From NCBI RefSeq assembly GCF_001422545.1, contig NZ_LMLE01000001.1, positions 1,114,127 to 1,178,126 on the forward strand: a DNA stretch of 64,000 bases, written 5' to 3'. A program made the position numbers and the translations under genes. The notes beneath the pieces were generated by a model. That model saw only the letters and a program-made list of their open reading frames with translations, did no database searches and was not told where the DNA came from. This document shows positions 1-8,306 of the stretch, one piece after another. This DNA comes from Pedobacter sp. Leaf41 (GTDB taxonomy: Bacteria; Bacteroidota; Bacteroidia; Sphingobacteriales; Sphingobacteriaceae). The stretch's first letter is position 1. Every line of letters starts with the position of its first letter.

Positions 1-840
1 TTCCGATTGCCCACGGGTATTGATAAAAATAAGAGTCGTTTTGCTTTTCTCAATAATAGGCAGAAGTTTGTAAGCCAATTTTAAACCCAAATGCCCAGCC
101 CAAGGTAGGGTTTCAATATCATCGGGAAGAATTGATTTAATGATGATTTTCTTTTCTAGGTCGGCCTTGATAATGATTCTTTTAGCTGTTTCATCAGGCT
201 CTAAAACATCTAAAGCCTCCTCAATATTTCCAATGGTTGCCGAAATACCCCATACTCTTAAAAACTGATTTTTTTCCAATTTTTGCAAACCTTTAATCCG
301 GGAAATAGCAAGTTCTACCAATACGCCACGTTTACTTCCCAACAATTCATGCCATTCATCTGCGACTATGCACTTCAGGTTTTTAAATAAAGTTGAAGAG
401 CCTTTTTGTGCCAGCAAAAGATGCAAACTTTCAGGTGTAATCAATAAAATCTCGGGCATCGATTTCTTCTGTTGAACCTTTTCTGCCTGCGAGGTATCGC
501 CATTTCTTACCCCAACATGCCAATCTAATTCAAGTTCGGTAAGTGTTTCACGCATCGCTCTTGCAATATCTTTAGCCAGTGAACGAAGTGGAGTAATCCA
601 AATAAGCTGTAAACGATCTTTTGCTTTTTTATTGCTTAATTCTGATGCATTCAGCGCTTCTATGGCTATAGCCAAAAACAACGAAAATGTTTTACCAAAT
701 CCTGTTGGAGCATTCACCAATCCGCTGTAACCGTTTAAGTAGTTTTGCCAGGCATCTTCCTGAAATTTAAATGGTTTACGACCATTGGCTTTAAGCCATT
801 GCTTAATTTTTTTGTAGCCTTTGGTTTTCGTTTGGTCCAT
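1..840 (-). CDS. Ligase-associated DEXH-box DNA helicase, partial (C-terminal part beyond the left edge)
   Basis: Superfamily 2 helicase of the Lhr-like type that is found with bacterial ATP-dependent ligases; it should use ATP to unwind or remodel DNA during repair. The first 280 codons are visible, from the ATG at 838-840 to the window edge. The Walker A motif APTGFGKT lies at about residues 44-51, a DEWH box (motif II) near residue 160 and an ISATIG motif (motif III) near residue 196. Only the first RecA-like domain is present here. It is the last gene of the exonuclease-ligase-helicase set, 166 bases after the ligase stop, with a hairpin in the gap. The family usually exceeds 800 residues, so most of it is missing because of the window and not by mutation. 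Confidence 0.85.
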   Translation of the reverse strand, partial: MDQTKTKGYKKIKQWLKANGRKPFKFQEDAWQNYLNGYSGLVNAPTGFGKTFSLFLAIAIEALNASELSNKKAKDRLQLIWITPLRSLAKDIARAMRETLTELELDWHVGVRNGDTSQAEKVQQKKSMPEILLITPESLHLLLAQKGSSTLFKNLKCIVADEWHELLGSKRGVLVELAISRIKGLQKLEKNQFLRVWGISATIGNIEEALDVLEPDETAKRIIIKADLEKKIIIKSILPDDIETLPWAGHLGLKLAYKLLPIIEKSKTTLIFINTRGQSE

Positions 841-924
841 GTATAATTGTAATTTCTAAATTTTTAATTGAAAAGCAATTTCAGTAATTCATTGTTAGCA
901 TTAGTCCCGCCATTTGTTTCAATT

Positions 925-943
925 CCCGATAAAAAATCGGGAG
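925..943. repeat. Short hairpin between ligase and helicase genes
   Basis: TCCCGAT and ATCGGGA form a perfect 7-bp stem around five A residues. It sits in the 166-base gap inside an otherwise co-directional gene set. No clear T run follows on the minus strand, so it could be a weak attenuator, an mRNA stabiliser or a piece of a dispersed repeat. Confidence 0.45.
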
Positions 944-1006
944 ATTTCCACGCCTGACGGGTTTAAATGGCATGGTAAACCTAAGTAAATAAACCTTTCG
1001 GGAGTG

Positions 1007-2596
1007 TTATATTGTAGATGCTAGCAATTGCCTCAAATCTTCTAATGTATTTATTTCAACAGCTTTTTTATCTTTCCGCCATCTTAAAATCCGTGGAAAA
1101 CGAAGTGCCAAACCAGCTTTGTGTCGTTTGCTTTCTGCAATTCCCTCAAATGCAATTTCGAAAACAAGTTCGGGTTTAACGGTTCTAACTGGTCCAAATT
1201 TTTCTATTGCATTTTTGGTTACAAAAGAATTCACTTCTTTAATTTCCTTATCGGTTAGGCCAGAATAAGCCTTCGCGATAGTAACCAGGTTTTCACCATC
1301 ACGAACAGCAAAAGTATAATCGGTGAAGAAATTTGCTCGTCTTCCACTACCTTTTTGGGCATAAATCATCACTGCATCAACGGTATAAGGATTGATTTTC
1401 CACTTCCACCAATCGCCACGTTTACGACCACTGTGGTAATGTGAACTCAGTTTTTTAAGCATAATTCCCTCGCTGTTAATTGAACGTGAGGTTTGTCTTA
1501 ACTCTGCTAATTCCTCCCAGGTTTTACACTTTATAACTGGTGATAGAATCACAGCACTGTCATCTAAACTTCCAATTAACTGCTCTAATATTTTTCTTCT
1601 TTCACTAAGAGGATGTTCTCGAAAATCATTTGCCTCAAACTCCAGAATATCGTAAACGAAGAACCCAATAGGGGCGTCTTCCAGTTGTTTTTTACTGATC
1701 GTTTTGCGGTTTAAACGTTGCTGCAAAGTACTAAAAGATAAAACCTGCTTATCCTGTACCGCTAGTATTTCACCATCTAAAACCACTCCATCTGGCAAAA
1801 TATCAATTAAAAAATGTAGTTCTGGGAATTGCTCTGTTACCAATTCTTCGCCTCTGCTCCATATAAATAATTCACCATTTCTTTTAACAATTTGTCCGCG
1901 GATACCATCCCATTTCCATTCGGCTTGCCATTCAGCAATATCGCCTAACTTTTCTGGCTCTTGCTCCAAAGCATAGGCAAGGCAAAAGGGATACGGCCAG
2001 GAGTTATCTGTATTTACATGTGCCCCATTAATCAGCTCGGTAAAAGTAATTTCATAAGGATTCCACTTGCCCATAATGCTATGCATAATTTGAGCACTAT
2101 CCAAACTACTTTGCTTGGCCAGGGCATTCACCAGCATCTTATTGGAAACCCCAATTCTGAAATTGCCTGAAATAAGTTTGTTGAAAATGAATCGTTCTTG
2201 TGTTTCTAAGGTATTCCAAGCATTTAAGATGAAATTTTTTTTAGTTTCATCGTCTTTACCTTCCAAATCGTGCAAATTTTCAATCCATTTATGCAACTGA
2301 ATATCCGAAGTTTTCTCTGCAGGCGGGAGGAGCAGGGCAATGGTTTCGCTTAAATCGCCCACATTCGAGTAACTTTCAGAAAATAACCATTCGGGTGTTT
2401 GTGTAATTTCTATTGCCCAATATTTAAGCAATGCTGATTTAATTGGTCGACGAGGTTTTTTTCCTGTGAACAAGGCAATAACCCAAATCTTATCTTTATC
2501 ATCAGCAAAATTAAAATAATCTACTAAAGCAGCAATTTTATCATTGGTTTTATTGCTCAATTCAAGCTGCTGAATGAGTTTTGCAAATCTTTTCAT
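1007..2596 (-). CDS. ATP-dependent DNA ligase (ligase-associated repair set)
   Basis: Seals nicks in DNA through a lysine-AMP intermediate. The 529 residues match the bacterial ATP-dependent ligase of this repair set: an N-terminal DNA-binding region of about 200 residues, then the nucleotidyltransferase motif EWKWDGIRG with the catalytic lysine at about 228, the RGEE motif near 248, the EGIMLKK motif near 377, and a C-terminal OB-fold part. The start codon overlaps the stop of the upstream exonuclease by four bases, so the two are probably translated together. NAD-dependent LigA would be the replicative ligase elsewhere in the genome; this one is a repair enzyme by family knowledge. No defects were seen. 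Confidence 0.92.
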   Translation of the reverse strand: MKRFAKLIQQLELSNKTNDKIAALVDYFNFADDKDKIWVIALFTGKKPRRPIKSALLKYWAIEITQTPEWLFSESYSNVGDLSETIALLLPPAEKTSDIQLHKWIENLHDLEGKDDETKKNFILNAWNTLETQERFIFNKLISGNFRIGVSNKMLVNALAKQSSLDSAQIMHSIMGKWNPYEITFTELINGAHVNTDNSWPYPFCLAYALEQEPEKLGDIAEWQAEWKWDGIRGQIVKRNGELFIWSRGEELVTEQFPELHFLIDILPDGVVLDGEILAVQDKQVLSFSTLQQRLNRKTISKKQLEDAPIGFFVYDILEFEANDFREHPLSERRKILEQLIGSLDDSAVILSPVIKCKTWEELAELRQTSRSINSEGIMLKKLSSHYHSGRKRGDWWKWKINPYTVDAVMIYAQKGSGRRANFFTDYTFAVRDGENLVTIAKAYSGLTDKEIKEVNSFVTKNAIEKFGPVRTVKPELVFEIAFEGIAESKRHKAGLALRFPRILRWRKDKKAVEINTLEDLRQLLASTI

Positions 2597-3648
2597 TCTG
2601 CGCTTATGTTTTCAGTTTCATTCTTTTGATTCTCTCCGTCCGCCAGGTCAACTTTATTTTCTTCGTCGTCTTCTTGTCCAAACTTGGTCATAACTTCTTC
2701 TGATTCAATGCCCTCATCATTTAAAAACCTACTAAAAGCGGCAGTGAAACCATGGGTAACATAAACTTTTTCTGCGCCGGTTGCAGTAATGGCATCCATT
2801 AGCCCTGTCCAATCGGCATGGTCACTGAGGGCAAAACCAGCATCGGCACTTTGCCAGCGACGGTGTGCCCGAACCTGCATCCAACCTGAGCAAATACCAG
2901 TAACCGGATGGGATAAATTCTTAATCCATCGGCTATCACGCATGGCTGGTGGCACAATTACAATTCCCTTTTGTAATTCATCCTTGGTAGTTTCGGGTGT
3001 AATTCTAATCGTTTCTGGCAAGTTTACACCAGCATTGATAATTACTTCGTTTAGGTTTGCGATACTATTGTGAACAAAAATAGGAACACTGCCCGCAAGA
3101 TTTTTAATTAAACGTTGTGCTTTACCTAAACTATATGCAATTAATACGCTCGTTTTCTGTTGTGGAATATTATCGCTAACCCAACTTTTAATTTTATCGA
3201 AAACAAGATCTTGTTTTTGCCATTTATACACCGGTAAACCAAAAGTACTTTCAGATACAAATGAATGGCATTTTACAGGTTCAAAAATATCACTGATCCC
3301 ATCATCTTCCGTTTTATAATCGCCGGAAATAACACAGATTTCCCCTTTATATTCTAATCTAACTTGTGCCGAACCAATGATATGGCCTGCAGGATAAAAC
3401 GAAATATTTACACCGTTACGAACGATGCTTTCGCCATAATTAAGGGTTTCTACATTTAAATCTTCGCTAATCCGGCGTTTAATTATAGGCTTTGTTAAGG
3501 TGTGGCAGAGGTAATGTTTATTTCCAAAACGTACATGATCGCTATGTCCATGTGTAGTTACGGCGTAATCCACAGGCCACCAAGGATCTACATAAAAATC
3601 TCCTTGCTTGCAGTAAATACCTCTCTTTGTAAATTCTATTAATGCCAT
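2593..3648 (-). CDS. Ligase-associated DNA exonuclease (metallo-beta-lactamase fold)
   Basis: Metallo-beta-lactamase/beta-CASP type nuclease, related to mRNA 3'-end processing and SNM1 enzymes, expected to trim DNA ends for the adjoining ligase. The 351 residues start with a short strand region and carry the zinc motif HGHSDH at residues 33-38, an AGHIIGS segment near 98, ISGDYK near 118 and a C-terminal LSDHADW segment. The last 30 residues are acidic and probably disordered. It is the first gene of the exonuclease-ligase-helicase unit and overlaps the ligase by four bases. The divergent SatD gene lies upstream, so the 153-base gap between them should hold both promoters. Confidence 0.9.
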   Translation of the reverse strand: MALIEFTKRGIYCKQGDFYVDPWWPVDYAVTTHGHSDHVRFGNKHYLCHTLTKPIIKRRISEDLNVETLNYGESIVRNGVNISFYPAGHIIGSAQVRLEYKGEICVISGDYKTEDDGISDIFEPVKCHSFVSESTFGLPVYKWQKQDLVFDKIKSWVSDNIPQQKTSVLIAYSLGKAQRLIKNLAGSVPIFVHNSIANLNEVIINAGVNLPETIRITPETTKDELQKGIVIVPPAMRDSRWIKNLSHPVTGICSGWMQVRAHRRWQSADAGFALSDHADWTGLMDAITATGAEKVYVTHGFTAAFSRFLNDEGIESEEVMTKFGQEDDEENKVDLADGENQKNETENISAE

Positions 3649-3687
3649 GAGTACTAAACAATAAATTATGCTATAAGTTTTAAATCA

Positions 3688-3765
3688 ATATCGGGTAATT
3701 AGCCGATAATTTAAAATATCGGGTAATTAGCCGATAAATAGAAATATCGGGTAATTAGCCGATAA
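3688..3765. promoter_or_regulatory. Three operator-like palindromes at 28-bp spacing
   Basis: The 22-base unit ATATCGGGTAATTAGCCGATAA occurs three times, starting at 3688, 3716 and 3744, identical each time. Each unit holds the inverted repeat TATCGG-N8-CCGATA. A further CCGATA half-site lies at 3789-3794. The array sits between the divergent exonuclease and SatD genes and ends 36 bases before the SatD ATG. The constant period and dyad symmetry suggest cooperative binding by a dimeric regulator. The SatD protein has a helix-turn-helix and is the obvious candidate, but this is inference. Confidence 0.6.
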
Positions 3766-3801
3766 TTTTTGAAATATGATTTAATAGTCCGATATTGTAT
3801 T

Positions 3802-4413
3802 ATGATTTGCATTATAACAGGTGATATAATAGGTTCAAGAAAGATAAAAGATAGCTGGTTATTGAGTTTGAAAAATGCTTTAAAAGTAGTTTCAAAGCAG
3901 AATAATAAGTGGGAGATTTATCGCGGAGACAGCTTCCAGGTAGAGGTAGAGGCAGAAAATGCTATTAAAACTGCAGCTTATTTAAAAGCCTGTATCAGAA
4001 TAAATAAACCTGCAGATGTGAGGATGGGCATTGGAATCGGTGATATAAAAAGCAAGCGTAAAAAACTTTCAGAATCAAGTGGAGATGCTTTTGTAAACTC
4101 TGGAGCAGCTTTTGATAGCTTAAAACAAGCAAAAGTTAATCTGGCTATTAAAACTGACTTCCTTGATTTCGATGAAGAAATTAATGTTATGATTAAGCTG
4201 TCTTTAATTGCAATGGATAGTTGGGGAATAGTTGCTGCAGAAATGGTCAAGCTGGCATTAGAAAACGAAAATGTGTTGCAAAGTGAGCTAGCCGTGCTTT
4301 CTGGCAGAACCCAATCTTTGGTAAGTGAGGCTTTAAAACGTGCTCATTATTCTGAATTGATGGAGATGGATAAATTATACCGTAAAAAATTGAACCAAAC
4401 GCTTTCGAAATAA
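3802..4413 (+). CDS. SatD-family protein: cyclase-like domain with C-terminal helix-turn-helix
   Basis: The family is named after the SatD protein of the Streptococcus mutans secretion and acid-tolerance operon; its biochemical role is unknown. I chose the ATG at 3802 (203 residues); a TTG at 3769 would overlap the end of the third palindrome. The first 115 residues follow the plan of class III nucleotide cyclases: ITGDIIGSR (Asp8), YRGDSF (Asp43), VRMGIGIGDI near 73-82, and SGDAFVNSGAAFDSL near 93-107. Both metal-binding aspartates and the asparagine (Asn99) are present, but the transition-state arginine position is Ala103. Residues from about 145 to 185 resemble a helix-turn-helix. The stop overlaps the start of the DUF3307 gene by one base. 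Confidence 0.75.
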   Translation: MICIITGDIIGSRKIKDSWLLSLKNALKVVSKQNNKWEIYRGDSFQVEVEAENAIKTAAYLKACIRINKPADVRMGIGIGDIKSKRKKLSESSGDAFVNSGAAFDSLKQAKVNLAIKTDFLDFDEEINVMIKLSLIAMDSWGIVAAEMVKLALENENVLQSELAVLSGRTQSLVSEALKRAHYSELMEMDKLYRKKLNQTLSK

Positions 4414-5123
4414 TGGAGATCTATTTAATTAAAATCATTATAGCGCATTTAGTTGGAGATTTTTTTCTGCAACCTAATTCATGGGTGAAAGATAAGGAAA
4501 GAAAGAAGCTAAAATCAAGCAAGTTATATCTACATGTCCTGGTTCATATAGGATTAATTTTTGTTGTTTTTTTAAGCTTTAATGTTTGGAAAATAGCTTT
4601 ATCAATTGGTGCCTTGCATCTCATAATTGATGCCTTAAAATCGATCTTTCAAACAAATAAAAATGCCAGAATCTTATTTTTTGTTGACCAGCTTTTGCAC
4701 TTCAGCTCTATTGTATTAGTATGGAATTTTTTCTATAATGGTTATTTAAATATCAGTTTTATAAATGAAACGCACACGTGGATTATAATTTCGGGCGTTT
4801 TATTTTTGACTATGCCAACATCCATCATTATGAAAGTAATTATTGCCAAGTGGTTACCAGAAAGCGACGATGAGAGTCCGAAATCGTTACAGAATGCAGG
4901 GAAATATATTGGTATTTTAGAACGGACATTGATTTTTGTTTTCATCCTGACCAATCATTTTGAGGCTGTAGGTTTTCTGTTGGCGGCTAAATCTATTTTT
5001 CGCTTTGGCGATTTAAAAGAAGCACACGATTTAAAATTAACTGAATATGTACTAATTGGCACCTTGCTGAGTTTCGGAATCGCCATAGTAGTTTCACTAA
5101 TGATTATGGGATTGATAAAATAA
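4413..5123 (+). CDS. DUF3307 family multi-spanning membrane protein
   Basis: Integral membrane protein of 236 residues, function unknown. The family signature is seen at the N-terminus as AHLVGDFFLQ, followed by a basic stretch and about six hydrophobic segments, including ones near residues 44-64, 100-132 and 205-235. Its ATG overlaps the stop of the SatD-family gene by one base (TAATG), so the two are very likely co-translated. The pairing of a soluble regulator-like protein with a membrane protein suggests that the first controls or signals to the second. DUF3307 may correspond to the membrane partner in streptococcal sat operons, but I cannot verify this. Confidence 0.8.
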   Translation: MEIYLIKIIIAHLVGDFFLQPNSWVKDKERKKLKSSKLYLHVLVHIGLIFVVFLSFNVWKIALSIGALHLIIDALKSIFQTNKNARILFFVDQLLHFSSIVLVWNFFYNGYLNISFINETHTWIIISGVLFLTMPTSIIMKVIIAKWLPESDDESPKSLQNAGKYIGILERTLIFVFILTNHFEAVGFLLAAKSIFRFGDLKEAHDLKLTEYVLIGTLLSFGIAIVVSLMIMGLIK

Positions 5124-5222
5124 ATTTTCCCTGCCGCATGTTAAGCTTTATGCTAAGCTAACATTAAGGAGAATGCAGAACATTGCATTTTAAACCCGAT
5201 TGAAATGTAATACTTTTTTGAG

Positions 5223-5260
5223 AAACCTCGCAGATTTTTAAAACCTGCGAGGTTGATTTT
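5223..5260. terminator. Rho-independent terminator after the DUF3307 gene
   Basis: AACCTCGCAG (5224-5233) pairs perfectly with CTGCGAGGTT (5245-5254), followed by GATTTTTA. It is placed about 100 bases after the DUF3307 stop on the plus strand. Confidence 0.65.
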
Positions 5261-5282
5261 TACAAAAAAGATTAAAATGAAA

Positions 5283-5311
5283 AGCGGGGCTATCGAAACC
5301 GATTCCCCGCT
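5283..5311 (-). terminator. Terminator after the S9 peptidase gene
   Basis: AGCGGGG and CCCCGCT form a 7-bp stem with a smaller inner stem (ATCG/CGAT). Read on the minus strand it follows the peptidase stop by about 25 bases and is succeeded by a T-rich run. Confidence 0.6.
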
Positions 5312-5334
5312 AAATTGCTTTTTAAATATCAATT

Positions 5335-7506
5335 CTATTTTGCGCCTGGAGGACAATTATCTTTCAAAAACTTAGTATAAGTGAGCGATAAATGTTCACT
5401 GGTTCCATCGCCTTCAGAAATACTGTGGGTACGATTTGGATAGCTCATTAATTGGAAAACCTTTCTGTTTTTAATCAATTCGTTAATTAACATTTCGGCA
5501 TTTTGATAATGAACATTATCATCGCCAGTACCGTGAATGTAAAGTAAATTACCCTTCAGGTTTTTGGCATAAGTAATAGGAGAGCCCTTAACATAAGCTT
5601 CTTTGCTTGGAAAAGGAGTGCCCATATAACGTTCCTGATAAATATTATCGTAAGTTAATTGGTTACCAACAGCTGCAATGGAGATACCTGTTTTGTAAAT
5701 TTCAGGATACTGAAACATTAAGTTTAAGGTGGATGAACCACCGCCACTCCAGCCCCAAACGGCAACACGATCTCTATCCATAAATGCATTCGTAGCGAGC
5801 AGTTTTTTTGCGGCCATAGCCTGATCGCGGATATTAATTACGCCAATGTTTTTATAAATCCCCTTCCTCCAGGCTGCACCTTTAGGAACGGGTGCACCTC
5901 GATTATCCATAGAAACATAGATATAACCATCTTTAGCCATATCGCCGGCATACAAGGGATTTCTACCTGCTCCATAAGTATCAGAGGCTGTTGGAGAAGC
6001 AGGTTCGCCATAAACATAAAATACTACAGGATATTTTTTATCGGGATTAAAATTATCTGGTTTTTTCATCCAGCCATCCAATTCAACACCATCTTCTGTA
6101 GTTACTTTAAAGAATTCTACTTTATTTTTAGGTGCTTCTTGTTTTGATAATTGGTTAGTAATGCTACCATCCATGGTGAATGGATTGCCTGTAGTAAAAT
6201 TCATCCATTCGGTTACCGGCCTTACTGTAGCGCTATTGTAGGTGTGACGAGCGAAAGCCGCATTAGGGGAAATATCATAACTGTGTGTGCCAGGAAGCAG
6301 GATAGATGGCGTAACCTGTTCTAACTTGCCTTTACCATCCAGCTTGGTTTTATACAAATAACGTTGTGTGGCATTATTAGGCGAAGCGATGAAATACAAA
6401 TAATTATTCTTATCGTCGATTAATTTCACATCAACAACATCGTAATTTCCTTTTGTTACCAGCGTTTCTTTTTTACCATCACGACTAATTCTATAAAGGT
6501 GTGCCCATCCATCTTTATCAGATAAAATAGTAAATTCCTTATTGTCATTTAACCATTTCCACTCATCTTGGGCATCAATCCAGGCTTTTGCTTTTTCGGT
6601 ATAAATGGCCTTAGCGGCGCCACTGGTTGCATCGCAAATAAATACAATACTTTCATTTTGCTCGCGATTTAATTGTTGGAGAATTACCTCATTGCTATTT
6701 GGAACCCATTGCATCCGAGGAATATAATGTTGAATATTATCGCCAGGGATATTTAACCAATTGGTTTTAGCAGTATTTACATCGACAATACCAACTTTAC
6801 AAGCTGATGGATTTTCGCCCACTTTTGGATATTCTACAGGAATGGTGAAGGGATAAATCGAATCGGTATTATTAATCATTAAAAAATTCTTGATTTTGGT
6901 AGCGTCGATTTGCCAATAAGCAATAGATTTTCCATCAGGACTCCATCTAAAACCATCTCTGCAATCGAATTCTTCTTCGTAAACCCAATCAAAAGTGCCG
7001 TTAATCATCCGGTCTGTTCCATCGGTTGTTAAGGGCTTCATATTAGTCCCGTCAGTATTTTCCACGTATAAATTGTGTTTGCTTACATAAGCAACCTTAC
7101 TTCCATCGGGCGATAACTTTGCAAACATCAACGATGATGCAGGCTTGTCTTTGCCGATTTGAGTGATCTTATTCGCTGTTAAATCAGCCAACCAATAATC
7201 GCCACGCGTATCGTAACGCCAAACTTTTTTACTATTGGTGTAAATCAAAGCTTTAGTTCCATCGGCAGAAAGTTGAAAACTACGAACTGCAATAGGGGCA
7301 TCTTCTCCTGAAGGCGTTAAAAGTGCCCGGGAAATAATCGTTTTTTTCTCACTTTTAGGTAGCGTAACAGAAATAATTTCTCCACTGGTAATTTGATAAT
7401 AAGAATTGCCATCTTTTGCCCAATTTATGCCTTGAGCTTTTGCATCAACAAGTGCACAAACGGCAATGCAAACAATTGAGAGTTTGAGTAATAAGTTTTT
7501 TATCAT
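5335..7506 (-). CDS. S9B-family prolyl dipeptidyl peptidase (DPP4-like)
   Basis: Secreted or periplasmic serine peptidase that removes X-Pro dipeptides from peptide N-termini. The 723 residues begin with a signal peptide ending near ALVDAKA. An eight-bladed beta-propeller (about 40-490) precedes the alpha/beta hydrolase domain. The catalytic triad is visible as Ser587 in GWSGGG, Asp662 in GTGDD and His694 in NRTHS. The WVYEEE motif near residue 175 is the double-glutamate site that holds the substrate amino terminus, which supports DPP4 rather than other S9 types. It stands alone, with its own terminator, and has normal length for the family. Confidence 0.92.
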   Translation of the reverse strand: MIKNLLLKLSIVCIAVCALVDAKAQGINWAKDGNSYYQITSGEIISVTLPKSEKKTIISRALLTPSGEDAPIAVRSFQLSADGTKALIYTNSKKVWRYDTRGDYWLADLTANKITQIGKDKPASSLMFAKLSPDGSKVAYVSKHNLYVENTDGTNMKPLTTDGTDRMINGTFDWVYEEEFDCRDGFRWSPDGKSIAYWQIDATKIKNFLMINNTDSIYPFTIPVEYPKVGENPSACKVGIVDVNTAKTNWLNIPGDNIQHYIPRMQWVPNSNEVILQQLNREQNESIVFICDATSGAAKAIYTEKAKAWIDAQDEWKWLNDNKEFTILSDKDGWAHLYRISRDGKKETLVTKGNYDVVDVKLIDDKNNYLYFIASPNNATQRYLYKTKLDGKGKLEQVTPSILLPGTHSYDISPNAAFARHTYNSATVRPVTEWMNFTTGNPFTMDGSITNQLSKQEAPKNKVEFFKVTTEDGVELDGWMKKPDNFNPDKKYPVVFYVYGEPASPTASDTYGAGRNPLYAGDMAKDGYIYVSMDNRGAPVPKGAAWRKGIYKNIGVINIRDQAMAAKKLLATNAFMDRDRVAVWGWSGGGSSTLNLMFQYPEIYKTGISIAAVGNQLTYDNIYQERYMGTPFPSKEAYVKGSPITYAKNLKGNLLYIHGTGDDNVHYQNAEMLINELIKNRKVFQLMSYPNRTHSISEGDGTSEHLSLTYTKFLKDNCPPGAK

Positions 7507-7600
7507 AAAAAATTAGTCATAAAAAAAGCTTTTTAACTTTTGGGCTAATTTAAATAAAAGCCGGCAGTTAAAAAGCCTTTGATTGTAAGATATAAGTTAG

Positions 7601-8284
7601 TTATTCTCCGCCACCTTGCATTTTCATTAATTCGTCCATAGTTACTACTTCGTAACCTGCCGGAACGTCTTTCGAAATTGCACCCACTTTACCTTCAGCA
7701 ATTGATTTTAATGTTGTTGTAGTTTCGATACCGCGTTGAACCATTGTAAACTTTACTGGAAATGCACCTAAACCTGGGAAATAGTTTTGAGAACCTACGT
7801 TTGGAAGTTCTACATCTTTAGTTGCCCATAATTCGTGAGCGCCACCTTTATCATCTTTAAATGTATATTTTTCAGCATTGTAACCACCTACAGTTTGTTT
7901 TTCGCCAGTTGCTTTGAAATCTGAAAACTTAGCAATTGCACCCATAGCTTTTTCTACATCTTCTTTTGATTGTTTTACGGCGAATTGTTTTTGAGCGATA
8001 GGCACATCAATTAATAATAAACCCGTTTTTTCGTTGTTATCAGAAACGATACCAATTAAAGCAGGACCTTGTTCCATTTCAATTTTAGTTAAACCATTAT
8101 TGAATTTAACTTTCATTTCTGCAGGTGGTTCCTGACCGCCCATTGCAGCTTTTTGCTCATCAGTTAATTTATATTCCAAGCCATAAGTAATTGTACCTTC
8201 AGCAATTTTTTTTTGCGCATGTGCGATTATTGCACCACTAACTAAGATTAAAGCGACAACGCTTGTTTTGATTGATTTTAACAT
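7601..8284 (-). CDS. Secreted protein of unknown function, possibly DUF4412-like
   Basis: A 227-residue exported protein. The first 23 residues form a signal peptide ending in AHAQ. The mature part is rich in beta-strand-like segments, starts with EGTITYGLEY, and contains a GGYNAEKYTF segment that recalls the DUF4412/GLPGLI style of Bacteroidota periplasmic proteins in which a sensor-like beta sandwich binds lipid or metal. I do not recognise a firm family or active site. It lies alone between the S9 peptidase and the enoyl-CoA hydratase; the gap to the upstream stop is only 22 bases, so it may be read through from the ComEC unit. Confidence 0.65.
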   Translation of the reverse strand: MLKSIKTSVVALILVSGAIIAHAQKKIAEGTITYGLEYKLTDEQKAAMGGQEPPAEMKVKFNNGLTKIEMEQGPALIGIVSDNNEKTGLLLIDVPIAQKQFAVKQSKEDVEKAMGAIAKFSDFKATGEKQTVGGYNAEKYTFKDDKGGAHELWATKDVELPNVGSQNYFPGLGAFPVKFTMVQRGIETTTTLKSIAEGKVGAISKDVPAGYEVVTMDELMKMQGGGE

Positions 8285-8306
8285 GTTTTTATTTAAGTTT
8301 AGTTGT

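Noticed and set aside
3688..3765. CRISPR array
   Set aside because: Only three 22-base units with 6-base spacers of similar sequence and no cas genes; it looks like an operator.
3769..3801. TTG start of the SatD-family gene
   Set aside because: It begins at the end of the third palindrome and the conserved fold starts at the ATG at 3802.
5153..5356. Small minus-strand frame after the S9 peptidase
   Set aside because: It runs across two terminator hairpins and resembles no protein.
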